A stretch of DNA of 64,000 bases from JBIICI01 sp044238935 (GTDB taxonomy: Bacteria; Pseudomonadota; Alphaproteobacteria; Micavibrionales; Micavibrionaceae), in assembly GCA_044238935.1 (NCBI GenBank), contig JBIICI010000001.1, positions 124,001 to 188,000 on the forward strand. Reading direction: 5' to 3'. The notes under the pieces are model-generated. The model did no database searches. It was not told where the DNA came from and was given only the letters and a program-made list of their open reading frames with translations. Numbering within the stretch: position 1 is the first letter of the stretch; every line of letters starts with the position of its first letter. The position numbers and the translations under genes were made by a program. Below are positions 1 to 8,777 of this stretch, piece after piece.

Positions 1-1
1 G

Positions 2-712
2 GCCGTGCGGAAATGGACATTAGGCAGCATCGCCGCAGCTTATTTACAAATCCAAGAAAAACCACAAATCAATCTTGATACCAGCGCATCAGATCCTGAA
101 AATCAAAATCTGCCATTAAATCAAACAGCGAATCACCATTTTGTTCAAAAATGGATTCATGATTTGGCATACCAAGTCAAAAAAGATTACTCAACCCACG
201 CCGACGCCAAAAGCCGCAATAACAACCATCTTTATTGGGCAGCATGGAGCGTGATGGCCTCTTCCATTGCTTTAAATGATCATGATTTATATGATTGGGC
301 GCTAAAAAAAGCGCACCAAGGCATTAACGCCATTACACCAGAGGGCACATTGCCCTTGGAAATGGCGCGTGAATATCGCGCTTATCATTATCACACATTT
401 GCAATGCTGCCCTTGGTAATGATGGCGGAGGCCTCCACCGTCAATGGGGCGCATTTATATACGGAAAAAGGCTCACGCCTAAGTTTATTGGCGGATCGTA
501 TTTTATCATCCGTCGATAATATCGATTATTTCGAACAGGCCACAGGCAAAGATCAAGATTTAAAAAGCTGCATGACCCCTGCACAATTTGCATGGCTGCC
601 TGTTTATGCCGCGCGTCACCCTGAAATGGATTTATCCCGCTTTCAAAACCGCTTCTCCCCCCCTTATTTACGCCGCATTGGTGGGGATATGTCGCTGTTT
701 TTTGGGCAATAG
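2..712 (+). CDS. Alginate lyase, PL5 family (5' end outside window)
   Basis: Poly(beta-D-mannuronate) lyase, which cleaves alginate by beta-elimination, normally in the periplasm. Only the C-terminal 236 residues are in the window; the frame stays open to the left edge, so the GTG at position 5 is not a real start. What is seen: a NNHLYWAAWSVMA stretch matching the Asn-His catalytic motif of the AlgL/A1-III fold, followed by an LPLEMAREYRAYHYH segment holding the conserved Arg and Tyr, and an EQATGKDQD segment near the end that is also typical of AlgL. In pseudomonads AlgL belongs to an alginate export complex; whether alginate synthesis genes lie upstream cannot be seen. An RTX beta-helix protein at 17.3 kb could act on a similar polysaccharide. 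Family call is firm; exact substrate is inferred. Confidence 0.88.
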   Translation, partial: AVRKWTLGSIAAAYLQIQEKPQINLDTSASDPENQNLPLNQTANHHFVQKWIHDLAYQVKKDYSTHADAKSRNNNHLYWAAWSVMASSIALNDHDLYDWALKKAHQGINAITPEGTLPLEMAREYRAYHYHTFAMLPLVMMAEASTVNGAHLYTEKGSRLSLLADRILSSVDNIDYFEQATGKDQDLKSCMTPAQFAWLPVYAARHPEMDLSRFQNRFSPPYLRRIGGDMSLFFGQ

Positions 713-744
713 TATTTGCCCCACCTTGACCCTTCACCAAAAAT

Positions 745-797
745 CGTCATACCGCACGTGATCCGGTATCTTGTTGATTATCGGGAATCGCCTAAAT
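745..797. repeat. Interspersed palindromic repeat, degraded copy
   Basis: Begins CGTCATACCG and forms a hairpin ATACCG/CGGTAT, then continues toward a GGGAGATGCC segment. It shares its head with the better preserved copy at 10239-10309 and a partial copy at 17057-17100. The closing ATGACG arm is missing here. The right boundary is approximate. Confidence 0.5.
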
Positions 798-902
798 CAG
801 GGAGATGCCGATCATTGCGTTGATAAGATTTTTATAAAATAAATATTTTATACTTGATTTAAAGATCAGTTTTTGGCATAGATCATGTCACCACCTTTTA
901 AA

Positions 903-976
903 GCGGGTGTAGCTTAGTGGTAAAGCTCCAGCCTTCCAAGCTGGCCATGAGGGTTCGATTCCCTTCACCCGCTCCA
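903..976 (+). tRNA. tRNA-Gly (anticodon TCC)
   Basis: Full cloverleaf: acceptor GCGGGTG pairs with CACCCGC. The anticodon loop CTTCCAA gives TCC in a CCAGC/GCTGG stem. The T-arm contains GGTTCGATTCC, and CCA is encoded at 974-976. It reads GGN-box glycine codons, mainly GGA/GGG. It lies 86 bp upstream of valS on the same strand. Confidence 0.97.
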
Positions 977-1062
977 AATTTCATATTTCCATCTTTACGC
1001 ACTGTGCAGGATTGTTTATAAAGAATATAGTAGTTTATAAACCATAAAAAAGATGAATCCTT

Positions 1063-3600
1063 ATGTCACAATCCCCATTCCCGATCCTTGATAAAAACCT
1101 TGACCTTGCTGCGCTGGAGGAAGAGTGCCGCACCTTATGGCAGGATAGAGGGGTTTATGATTATGACCCCAATTCGTCAAAGCCAACATTTTCGATTGAT
1201 ACGCCTCCGCCTTATGTATCGGCGGCGCATTTGCATGTGGGGCATGCGATGTCGTACACACAGGCGGAAATTGCCGTGCGTTATAAACGCATGAAGGGGT
1301 TTAATATATTTTATCCGATGGGATTTGATGATAACGGGCTGCCGACGGAACGTTACGTTGAGCAAACCTATAATATTGATAAAAAGAAAATCACGCGCTC
1401 AGAATTCCGCAAACTCTGTATGGAGGAGACCGCGCGCGGCGCAGTGGCGTATGAGAAATTATGGCGTGCCATGGGATTATCCGTGGATTGGTCGTTGCGT
1501 TATTCCACTATTGACGATCATTGCCGCCATGTGGCGCAAAAATCATTCCTTGATCTGTATCATAAAGGATTGGTCAAGCGCGAAAATGAGCCTGTGTTGT
1601 GGGATACGCATTTTGAAACTGCCCTTGCGCAAGCGGATTTAGATACAATCACACGTACAGGAAAAATGGTCGATATCGCCTTTGATGATGGTGCAGGAAA
1701 CGCGCTGGTGATTTCCACCACACGCCCTGAACTCTTGCCTGCCTGTGTGGGACTGTTTGTGCATCCTGAAGATAGCCGTTACACGCATTTACACGGCAAA
1801 AACGCGATTGTTCCGATTGCAGGGCATTCCGTGAAGATTTATACATCCGAAGATGTCGATCCTGAATTTGGGACAGGGTTGATGATGTGCTGTACGTTTG
1901 GGGACGGCGAAGACGTTAAGAAATGGAAAGCGCATCATTTGGAAACGCGCTTTATCTTAACGCCAAATGGGCGTATGAATGAATTGGCAGGCGCGTACGC
2001 AGGCTTGCCGATTGTGGAGGCACGTGCGCGGATCATTAAAGATTTAGATGCCGCAGGGCTGCTCTTGGGTCAAAAACCCGTGCAGCAAAATGTATCCGTG
2101 GGGGAGCGATCCGGTGAGCCTGTGGAATTTATCCTTGCGCCGCAATGGTTTATTCAGGTGATGAATCATAAGGAGTCTTTCCTGAAACGCTCTGCCGAGT
2201 TAAAATGGTTTCCCGATTGGATGAAAACGCGTCTGGATCAGTGGATTGAGGGGTTGAAATATAACTGGAATATCTCCCGTCAACGTTTTTACGGTGTACC
2301 GTTTCCGATCTGGTATGTGCAGGAAACTGGCGATGTGATTGTTGCCCAAGAATCCGATCTGCCGATTGATCCCATGGAATCTGCTCCCCCTGCTTGGGCG
2401 GTGGAAAAATATAAGGGGCTGACGATTGTGCCGGAAAGCGATGTCATGGATACTTGGATGACCTCCTCCCTATCCCCCTTAATTAACGCCAACTGGACAA
2501 ATACCCCCAATCGTAAGGGGGATATGAGCATTTACCCGATGTCCTTACGCGTACAGGGGTTTGAGATTATCCGCACATGGTTGTTTTATACAATGGTCAA
2601 ATCCGATTTCCATACCGATTCCCTGCCATGGGAAAATGTGATGATTTCAGGCTGGGGATTAAATGAGCAAGGCAAGAAAATATCCAAACGCGATTTGGAA
2701 AAATTCACCGATGCCGATGGATATAATCGATACGAGCCGTACGCGTTGATTGAAAAATACGGCGCCGATGCCGTACGTTACTGGGCATCCAACAGCCAAT
2801 TAGGGCATGATCTGAAATTCCTTGAGAAAGACGTCAAAGACGGCCGCAAAATCGTGGTTAAACTATGGAATGTCGCGCGGATGGCGTTTATCTATTTGGA
2901 TGGCTTTAATCCCAAAACCGATCTAATCCCCATATCTGAAAGATTAGCAGAAGATCAATGGATACTGCACGAACTCTCCAAAGTCAATGCGCGCATGAGC
3001 GAATCTTTTGAAGCCTATGATTACGCCACAGGAAAAGAAGCGTTAAATCGTTATTTCTGGATGGCATACTGCGATGATTATTTGGAACTGATTAAATCCC
3101 GTTTCTGGGTCGAGGCAGGGCGCAGCGACCAAGACCGCCGCAGCGCACAATCCACCTTATATGAGAGTTTGCGCGTGTTATTGGGACTCTTCGCGCCCTA
3201 TATCCCCTATATCACCGAATCCATCTATCAAAAAGCACATTGTTTCGGCGAAAACACACGATCCCTACACCAAACCGCATGGCCGTCTTTGGCCGTGCAG
3301 GCAGATGAGGGCACACTAAAAACCGCCGACACGATCCGCAAAGTCCAAGATATTGCCCGCAAATTACGCTCCGATCAAAAAATCGGCATGGGCACAATGG
3401 TGGACTCCCTCACATTCTATGACCCCAACAGCCTGCTAAAATCCATTGACCCCAAAATCCTATGCGGCGCGGCACGCTGTACGCATATCGGATTTACCGA
3501 TCAAGGGATAATCAATGAGGGCGAAGAGTTTGCAGCCACCCTAAAGGCCTATGAAGACGGCGCTGCACCAACGATGACAAGTATGGTGTCGTTTGGGTGA
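1063..3600 (+). CDS. valS: Valyl-tRNA synthetase, short archaeal-like type
   Basis: Charges tRNA-Val with valine in the cytoplasm (class I enzyme, with an editing domain that hydrolyses Thr-tRNA). Seen: HVGH (HIGH signature) at residues 58-61, a CP1 editing domain with STTRPE, a SRQRFYGVPFPIW segment, KISKR at 539-543 in place of KMSKS, and a C-terminal anticodon-binding domain. At 845 residues it lacks the C-terminal coiled-coil arm found in standard bacterial ValRS of about 950. The RFYGVPFPIW wording and short length resemble the archaeal-type ValRS known from Rickettsia. Start ATG 1063 fits the family N-terminus. The stop overlaps the start of the next gene. Function is certain; evolutionary class is inferred. 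Confidence 0.95.
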   Translation: MSQSPFPILDKNLDLAALEEECRTLWQDRGVYDYDPNSSKPTFSIDTPPPYVSAAHLHVGHAMSYTQAEIAVRYKRMKGFNIFYPMGFDDNGLPTERYVEQTYNIDKKKITRSEFRKLCMEETARGAVAYEKLWRAMGLSVDWSLRYSTIDDHCRHVAQKSFLDLYHKGLVKRENEPVLWDTHFETALAQADLDTITRTGKMVDIAFDDGAGNALVISTTRPELLPACVGLFVHPEDSRYTHLHGKNAIVPIAGHSVKIYTSEDVDPEFGTGLMMCCTFGDGEDVKKWKAHHLETRFILTPNGRMNELAGAYAGLPIVEARARIIKDLDAAGLLLGQKPVQQNVSVGERSGEPVEFILAPQWFIQVMNHKESFLKRSAELKWFPDWMKTRLDQWIEGLKYNWNISRQRFYGVPFPIWYVQETGDVIVAQESDLPIDPMESAPPAWAVEKYKGLTIVPESDVMDTWMTSSLSPLINANWTNTPNRKGDMSIYPMSLRVQGFEIIRTWLFYTMVKSDFHTDSLPWENVMISGWGLNEQGKKISKRDLEKFTDADGYNRYEPYALIEKYGADAVRYWASNSQLGHDLKFLEKDVKDGRKIVVKLWNVARMAFIYLDGFNPKTDLIPISERLAEDQWILHELSKVNARMSESFEAYDYATGKEALNRYFWMAYCDDYLELIKSRFWVEAGRSDQDRRSAQSTLYESLRVLLGLFAPYIPYITESIYQKAHCFGENTRSLHQTAWPSLAVQADEGTLKTADTIRKVQDIARKLRSDQKIGMGTMVDSLTFYDPNSLLKSIDPKILCGAARCTHIGFTDQGIINEGEEFAATLKAYEDGAAPTMTSMVSFG

Positions 3601-5861
3601 TGAATAGTCGGGTGATGAATAGTGATGGCGCGATAAAGGAAAGAAAGCACGATAAACTTGATCGTGCAACTCTTGCTGAAAACACCGCAGAGTCAATCGT
3701 GAAATTACCCGTGGATGAGATCAGTTTTGTTATTGGGGTTTATGGCAAATGGGGATCAGGGAAAACATCTTTTCTTAATTTGATCGTTGAGGCATTAAAC
3801 GGCAAGAGGCGTAAGCCGTTTCAGACTCTAAAAATTAGACAAAAAATCCGAAAAATAAAATTCGTCGTTAATTATTTCTTTCATAAGGATTTTTGTAAAC
3901 GAGTTATAAAATCTGTGCAAGATTGGCACTCAAAACCTGCTATTATTCATTTTAAACCATGGTTGTTTTCAGATTATGCAGACTCCAAAAAACATGGTGA
4001 TTTAATCGATCATTTTTTTGATGAACTTAAAAATCAATGTTTCAAAGGCTTTCACGGGATTGTTTTCTGGAACGGATGGCTGTTTTCAAATTATCAGAAA
4101 TCAATTTCATCTTTGAATCCATCCTTATTTCTAAAATTTAGATGGGGATTATTTTTTATTGCCATGTTTTTAGCGATTAACATTATCCCCTTCTTAAAAG
4201 AATTTTTTGAATCTTTTATAAACCAAACCTTGGCGATACAGTTTTTAAATCAGTATGAATTTTTTAAAAAGAGCGTATTTACTCCTTTAGCCATACTAAG
4301 TGACCTATCATTAAAAGATATATGCGGCAGTATTGCATTGGGGCTTTTTTGTATTTGGGGTTTTTGGTTCCTTGAACCCAAATCTCCGGCTGACAATCAC
4401 GACAGAATCAAAGATTTTCTCAAAAACTCCAAGCGTAAAATCGTTGTTATTATTGATGATATTGATCGACTAGAACACACCCAAATCATGGATGTTTTTC
4501 GATTGGTCAAGTCCGTAGCAGATTTCCCGAATATGATCTATATCCTTGGAATGGATATAGATCAGGTTGCGCATTTATTACAAGAACATTACAAATACCA
4601 AAATGGTCGTGAATATATTGAAAAATTTGTGCAATATAACCTATCTTTACCCCCTATATATGGAGAAGAACTGCTTGATCTATTTGAAAAAGAACTATCT
4701 GATCAAAAAGTTTTTATAGATAAAATAGATCTAAAAGAAAGATGGGAAGTGGGCAGTGCTCGCAAATATTTACGCAAACGATTAAATAGTTTCACTATTC
4801 GCAGCGTTAACCGTTTAGCCAATAAGATTGGATTTGATTATCGTGCTATACAGGGTCATGTTGATTTAATTGATTTTATTGTTTTATCTTTTATGCGCGA
4901 CTATGATCCAGAGATTTTTTGGTTTTTAGAAAAACGCGAAAGAGGCTTGAGTACAGTAGATAAGTTTTCATATTATCTGCATAACAAAGGACAACAAATA
5001 ACTTTCTTAGAGTCTTTCCTTGAAGACAATCCTTCTTTCAAAGCAAAAAATTATATGTATAAAAAAAATTTGGAAGATATTTTTAAATATCTTACCACGG
5101 GTCAGCATGTAAATTCTTTTTCACAAAAAAGTGCAGCTTATTTCAAATATTTGCCCCCATCCTATTCTATTAATCGATCAACTTTAGAAGAATTAGTTGC
5201 GCCTGAAACATTAAAGAATAAAGATGAATTCAAAAGAAAATTCCAAAATCTTTGTGATCAATATGAAATGCCGACAGTGGCACATGAGTTAAACCCGATA
5301 GTCAAGTCGTTCGTTGAACCCAGCGATAGGCTTGATGAAAAAAGACGACTGGATTACTATAATTGTCTTCTTTATAGCTTCAAAGAGGCAAAATTTAATT
5401 TTGATGGTTTCTTTGTAGGCAATTTCTGTCAAGAATGGATGCCTAGTGTCTTGGAAGAAATCCAGCTTGAGACTAAAACACAAGGTTTGTGGATGTACCT
5501 AGATTGGTGTCGTATCTTTTCGAAAAACAATAAAATTCCTATCTCTGAAACGAAAATAGATGAAGTTAAGAAACTTATTCACCAATCCACGGACGATCTA
5601 CCAGATGATTATCGTTTTATTGCTTATACAATCCCATGGTTCTTTAGTGGTTCTGGATTAGATCAATCAGGAATTAAATTAGTTAATGATATTTTAGAGC
5701 AGAAAAAAGAGTCTATCATTGAGGCTATAAAAAGAAATCATAATTTTAATCTTCCATTTCAAATAAAATCAGACTCTGTGGCAACATCATTTTTTAAAAT
5801 GCTTAAGCAGGAAGATGACTCTTTAGAAATCATTTTTAGAGATAAAGAGCCTTGGACGTAG
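3597..5861 (+). CDS. KAP-family P-loop NTPase with membrane segments
   Basis: A KAP NTPase of 754 residues. KAP proteins are STAND-related ATPases with transmembrane segments inserted in the NTPase domain; some, such as F-plasmid PifA, act in phage exclusion. Seen: Walker A GKWGSGKTS at residues 50-58, two hydrophobic segments near 180-198 and 240-258, and Walker B VVIIDDIDRLE near 280-290. The C-terminal 400 residues are helical with no domain I recognise. The frame opens with GTG at 3597 overlapping the valS stop; ATG 3600 and ATG 3615 are alternatives inside a 15-bp tandem duplication. The gene is visibly AT-richer than valS and probably acquired. Family call is good; a defence role is only possible. 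Confidence 0.8.
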   Translation: MMNSRVMNSDGAIKERKHDKLDRATLAENTAESIVKLPVDEISFVIGVYGKWGSGKTSFLNLIVEALNGKRRKPFQTLKIRQKIRKIKFVVNYFFHKDFCKRVIKSVQDWHSKPAIIHFKPWLFSDYADSKKHGDLIDHFFDELKNQCFKGFHGIVFWNGWLFSNYQKSISSLNPSLFLKFRWGLFFIAMFLAINIIPFLKEFFESFINQTLAIQFLNQYEFFKKSVFTPLAILSDLSLKDICGSIALGLFCIWGFWFLEPKSPADNHDRIKDFLKNSKRKIVVIIDDIDRLEHTQIMDVFRLVKSVADFPNMIYILGMDIDQVAHLLQEHYKYQNGREYIEKFVQYNLSLPPIYGEELLDLFEKELSDQKVFIDKIDLKERWEVGSARKYLRKRLNSFTIRSVNRLANKIGFDYRAIQGHVDLIDFIVLSFMRDYDPEIFWFLEKRERGLSTVDKFSYYLHNKGQQITFLESFLEDNPSFKAKNYMYKKNLEDIFKYLTTGQHVNSFSQKSAAYFKYLPPSYSINRSTLEELVAPETLKNKDEFKRKFQNLCDQYEMPTVAHELNPIVKSFVEPSDRLDEKRRLDYYNCLLYSFKEAKFNFDGFFVGNFCQEWMPSVLEEIQLETKTQGLWMYLDWCRIFSKNNKIPISETKIDEVKKLIHQSTDDLPDDYRFIAYTIPWFFSGSGLDQSGIKLVNDILEQKKESIIEAIKRNHNFNLPFQIKSDSVATSFFKMLKQEDDSLEIIFRDKEPWT

Positions 5862-6068
5862 TTATGCTAAGAACCACATTCTTAACGCACGAAATACACT
5901 TTATTGTAAACTTCGTATTCTAAAAAAATCCTATGACTATCATAAGCGCATAGAAATTTATATCTGAATAAGTCCGGAATTTAAGAAGTTTTTCTTTTAA
6001 AAACCCTGATAAAACGGTATATATAGGTCGTTATTTTGATAACTTAATTATATAAAGGATAAAGGTCT

Positions 6069-6881
6069 ATGTCAGATTTATTGGTGTATGTTATTGCGGA
6101 TTATGGTCATTTGCATGATCTGGCTTTTGCGGAAGTCACGCAAAAATTATACGGAGTTTTGGGGGGGCTGCGGGCGCATGTGAAGGCCTATGCTGTGCCT
6201 GCTTTTGATACACAGGCAACGGGTTTTGCTTTGGCGCAAACCGCCATAAATAGTCAATTAGGCAAATCACAAAAGTTTTTTGTCAATACAGCGCCCCGTA
6301 AGGATGACTTAACCCCTCGCGTTTCCAATTCAGGAGAAGGCTTGGTTTACGCAAAATTATTCAACGATGTTGAGATTGTCGCGGTTAATAGCGGTTATTC
6401 CCTGTCTTTTATCAAAGAGGCCGCCACGGAGATTCGTCAAATTAATTGCAATACAGATGGCTCACAATTCCGATCCCGCGATATTTTCCCCATTTCATTC
6501 GGGAAGATTTTGCATGGTGATTATTCAGAATTGGGCGAAGATGTTCGCGCACATATTCCCGATGTTCCAGAAAATATTGTGTGCTATACAGATGGATATG
6601 GGAATATGAAATGTTCGATTGATCCCAAAACATTAGAACCCTTAAATGGTCAAGATGTGATTATTGAAATCAACGGACGTCAGCAATTGGTGCGTGTGGG
6701 ACAAGGGATCTTTGGTGTTGCAGATGGTCAATTCTGTTTATCCGTAGGATCATCAGGCTGGACATTGCCCAACGGGACAAAACATCAATTTTGTGAGATT
6801 GTAAAACGCGGGGGCAATGCAGCCGATGTTTTCAGTACACCCCATGGCGGTCGTCCAATTACGATTAAAAAATTGGCGTAA
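6069..6881 (+). CDS. Divergent SAM hydrolase / DUF62-like protein
   Basis: Resembles the SAM hydroxide adenosyltransferase (DUF62) family, which hydrolyses S-adenosylmethionine to adenosine and methionine. The N-terminus VYVIADYGHLHDLAFAEV lines up with the family's LLTDFG start. VNTAPRKDD sits where the VVDPGVG segment is expected. The C-terminal YTDGYGNMKCSID matches the substrate-binding DxFGN motif, followed by a beta-rich domain. At 270 residues the length is typical. The middle NSGEGLVYAKLFNDVEIVAVNSGYSLSF region departs from the usual APDNG motif, so activity may differ. A good ribosome site (AAAGG) precedes ATG 6069. It stands alone, convergent with the kinase gene at 6894. Confidence 0.55.
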   Translation: MSDLLVYVIADYGHLHDLAFAEVTQKLYGVLGGLRAHVKAYAVPAFDTQATGFALAQTAINSQLGKSQKFFVNTAPRKDDLTPRVSNSGEGLVYAKLFNDVEIVAVNSGYSLSFIKEAATEIRQINCNTDGSQFRSRDIFPISFGKILHGDYSELGEDVRAHIPDVPENIVCYTDGYGNMKCSIDPKTLEPLNGQDVIIEINGRQQLVRVGQGIFGVADGQFCLSVGSSGWTLPNGTKHQFCEIVKRGGNAADVFSTPHGGRPITIKKLA

Positions 6882-6893
6882 GGCCTGTTATCC

Positions 6894-7982
6894 TTACATA
6901 GCATCTTTACGGATACGACCATAAAGCTGTTTTACATCAATACTGGGAACGCGATCAAAAACAATATCGTTCCCAGTACACCAATCCTTAAGCGGTGATA
7001 GGATGGGATGCAACAAACACCCATTCAGATTTTGCGCCAGTCTGTTTAAATGTTCCAGATAATGGGGCTGTTCATCAATAACGGCATGTTGAATATATTC
7101 CCCCAATAATCGGCAAAAATATTGTGCCTTCAGCACTTCATACCACATAAAAAATGAATCTTTTTGTTCAGGCGTAAAATCGCTGCAATAGAGCGTCAGC
7201 ATTTTATCCTGTATATCCCGCGGCAGGGGCAGCTCGGGATGATTGAGTAATGTCACCATATCATACGCCAAGGGGCCAATCATTGCGCCTTGGAAATCCA
7301 AAATGCCTGCGCGTTTTAAACCTTTATATCGTTTCAGATACATTAAGTTGCCAAAATGAAAATCCCCGTGAATCATACCGATCATTGGCTCAGGCATTGT
7401 TTTTTCAATATCACGCCATAATGCATTAAATTCTTCGATCATCATATTATCATTCAGACGTCGTCGGATCATGGGGGCATACCAATCAACCAAACGCTGT
7501 ATGGATTGGCGCAGATGGCTTTTGTGGTACAGTTTTAATTGTATATGTTCCAGATCAATATTGGATTTCTGACAGATCAGCACATTCAACCCCAGTTCAC
7601 ACAGCTCCATCACATCAATATTATCCTCAAAAGCGGAGATAAAATTTATGTTGCCTAAATCCTCTAATAATAAATATCCATTATTTTCATGCATACCTAA
7701 AATATCAGGGGTTTTCAGACCGGCCGCATTTAACACGCTATTCAGTTTTATAAAATCAGCAATACGATGCGTTTCAATGGATAGGCTGGAATGATCAGGG
7801 ATAGATTCCATTAAGATCACGGTTTTTAATCTTTTTTGGAAACGATAATATCGGCGGGTTGGGCAATGATTTTGCAATCGTTCAAACCATGCCGTGGATA
7901 AACCATGTTGTGCTAAAAACGCCATGCGTCGTGTTTCGCTGGCGTTAAAATATTGCTGTGTTTGAAAAAATCGATTTTGCAC
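6894..7982 (-). CDS. APH-fold phosphotransferase, AmgK-like
   Basis: A kinase of the aminoglycoside phosphotransferase/choline kinase fold, 362 residues. Seen: Brenner motif GMIHGDFHFGN with the catalytic Asp and metal-binding Asn, then ILDFQGAMIGPLAYDMVTLL with the second metal Asp. The LDFQGAMIGPLAYD wording is close to AmgK, the sugar-1-kinase of the anhydro-MurNAc/GlcNAc peptidoglycan recycling route, so a cell-wall sugar kinase is the best guess. The usual partners tsaE and murU are not adjacent, so the symbol is withheld. Start ATG at 7982 gives an N-terminal helical region. Transcribed alone on the minus strand. Confidence 0.65.
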   Translation of the reverse strand: MQNRFFQTQQYFNASETRRMAFLAQHGLSTAWFERLQNHCPTRRYYRFQKRLKTVILMESIPDHSSLSIETHRIADFIKLNSVLNAAGLKTPDILGMHENNGYLLLEDLGNINFISAFEDNIDVMELCELGLNVLICQKSNIDLEHIQLKLYHKSHLRQSIQRLVDWYAPMIRRRLNDNMMIEEFNALWRDIEKTMPEPMIGMIHGDFHFGNLMYLKRYKGLKRAGILDFQGAMIGPLAYDMVTLLNHPELPLPRDIQDKMLTLYCSDFTPEQKDSFFMWYEVLKAQYFCRLLGEYIQHAVIDEQPHYLEHLNRLAQNLNGCLLHPILSPLKDWCTGNDIVFDRVPSIDVKQLYGRIRKDAM

Positions 7983-8036
7983 AATAGACCATGATAGAAA
8001 TTAAGTTTTCCAAGGTCGTGATTGAGCAGAAAAATT

Positions 8037-8456
8037 TTAGGTGGGGCGCTTTTTTACAATGGCTTCAATGGCTTTGATATGTGACGCAGATACAGGCTTT
8101 TTGGGCAGACGCGCAAATTCATTTTCACGTCCAAATTCTGCATTAGCATGTGTGCCAACTGGTGTGTCCCCTAATATCCTAACCAATTCTTGTGCTAAAT
8201 CACTTTCTTGTGAAACAATACTACCAGAGTTTGTATCTTTGAGTCCAGTACTTTTTCCATCTTCAGTTGTGTCCTCATGAAGGCATCTATTGATTGCATG
8301 TGATAAAATGCCATCAATATGGGGTTTTGTCAGTTCAATTAAAAAACGGGGATCTTCAACAATCAGCGTGGCTAAGAGTTTTTTGACTTGAGTCGGGTTT
8401 TGATCAACCTTATTCAAGGCTTCTGTAATTCGTTGAGACACATATGACCAGCCCAT
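8037..8456 (-). CDS. Hypothetical protein, 139 residues
   Basis: No recognised domain. The N-terminal half (about residues 1-60) is helical, with an EALNKVDQNPTQVKKLL segment and a PRFLIELTKPHIDGIL segment. The middle is polar and low in structure; the C-terminal LPKKPVSASHIKAIEAIVKKRP is basic and helical. No signal peptide or membrane segment. It lies 54 bp upstream of the kinase gene on the same strand, so the two may be cotranscribed. The overlapping plus-strand frame is shorter and has no family resemblance. Confidence 0.55.
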   Translation of the reverse strand: MGWSYVSQRITEALNKVDQNPTQVKKLLATLIVEDPRFLIELTKPHIDGILSHAINRCLHEDTTEDGKSTGLKDTNSGSIVSQESDLAQELVRILGDTPVGTHANAEFGRENEFARLPKKPVSASHIKAIEAIVKKRPT

Positions 8457-8777
8457 AAATTTCCCTTAATAGTAGAATTGTTTTGACAAATTTTAGTCTA
8501 TCATAAAAATAAAAGATTGACAATCAGGTGAAGAATCGCCTATTTTCCAGCTATCTAGAATCGAATCCCCATTCAAATGCTGGATTTTGACGGGTGATTC
8601 TTTTGAACTTCAATAAATAAATAGGTTTATAAAGACTTCTTTAAGACAGGAAGTGGCATATTGTTATCAGTGCGTATTTCACTACGCCCAAAGGTTTCCC
8701 CCACCTTATCAGATGATAGACATGCTAAATCATTAATGAATGCTTTTTTAAAAGCCTATATTTTTCAGGATAATTTT
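8457..8777 (+). promoter_or_regulatory. rho leader region with possible promoter
   Basis: A gene-free 321 bp stretch before rho. A promoter-like pair TTGACA (8517-8522) and TATTTT (8541-8546) has 18-bp spacing. AAGAATCGCC (8531-8540) can pair with GGTGATTCTT (8593-8602), one mismatch. Rho genes are commonly autoregulated through their leaders, so a long leader is plausible, but nothing here proves it. An open frame from 8661 runs into rho but lacks family similarity. Confidence 0.3.

Noticed and set aside
8661..8777. 39-codon extension upstream of Rho
   Set aside because: The extension is unlike Rho proteins, and ATG 8778 with AGGA before it gives the normal 418-residue protein.
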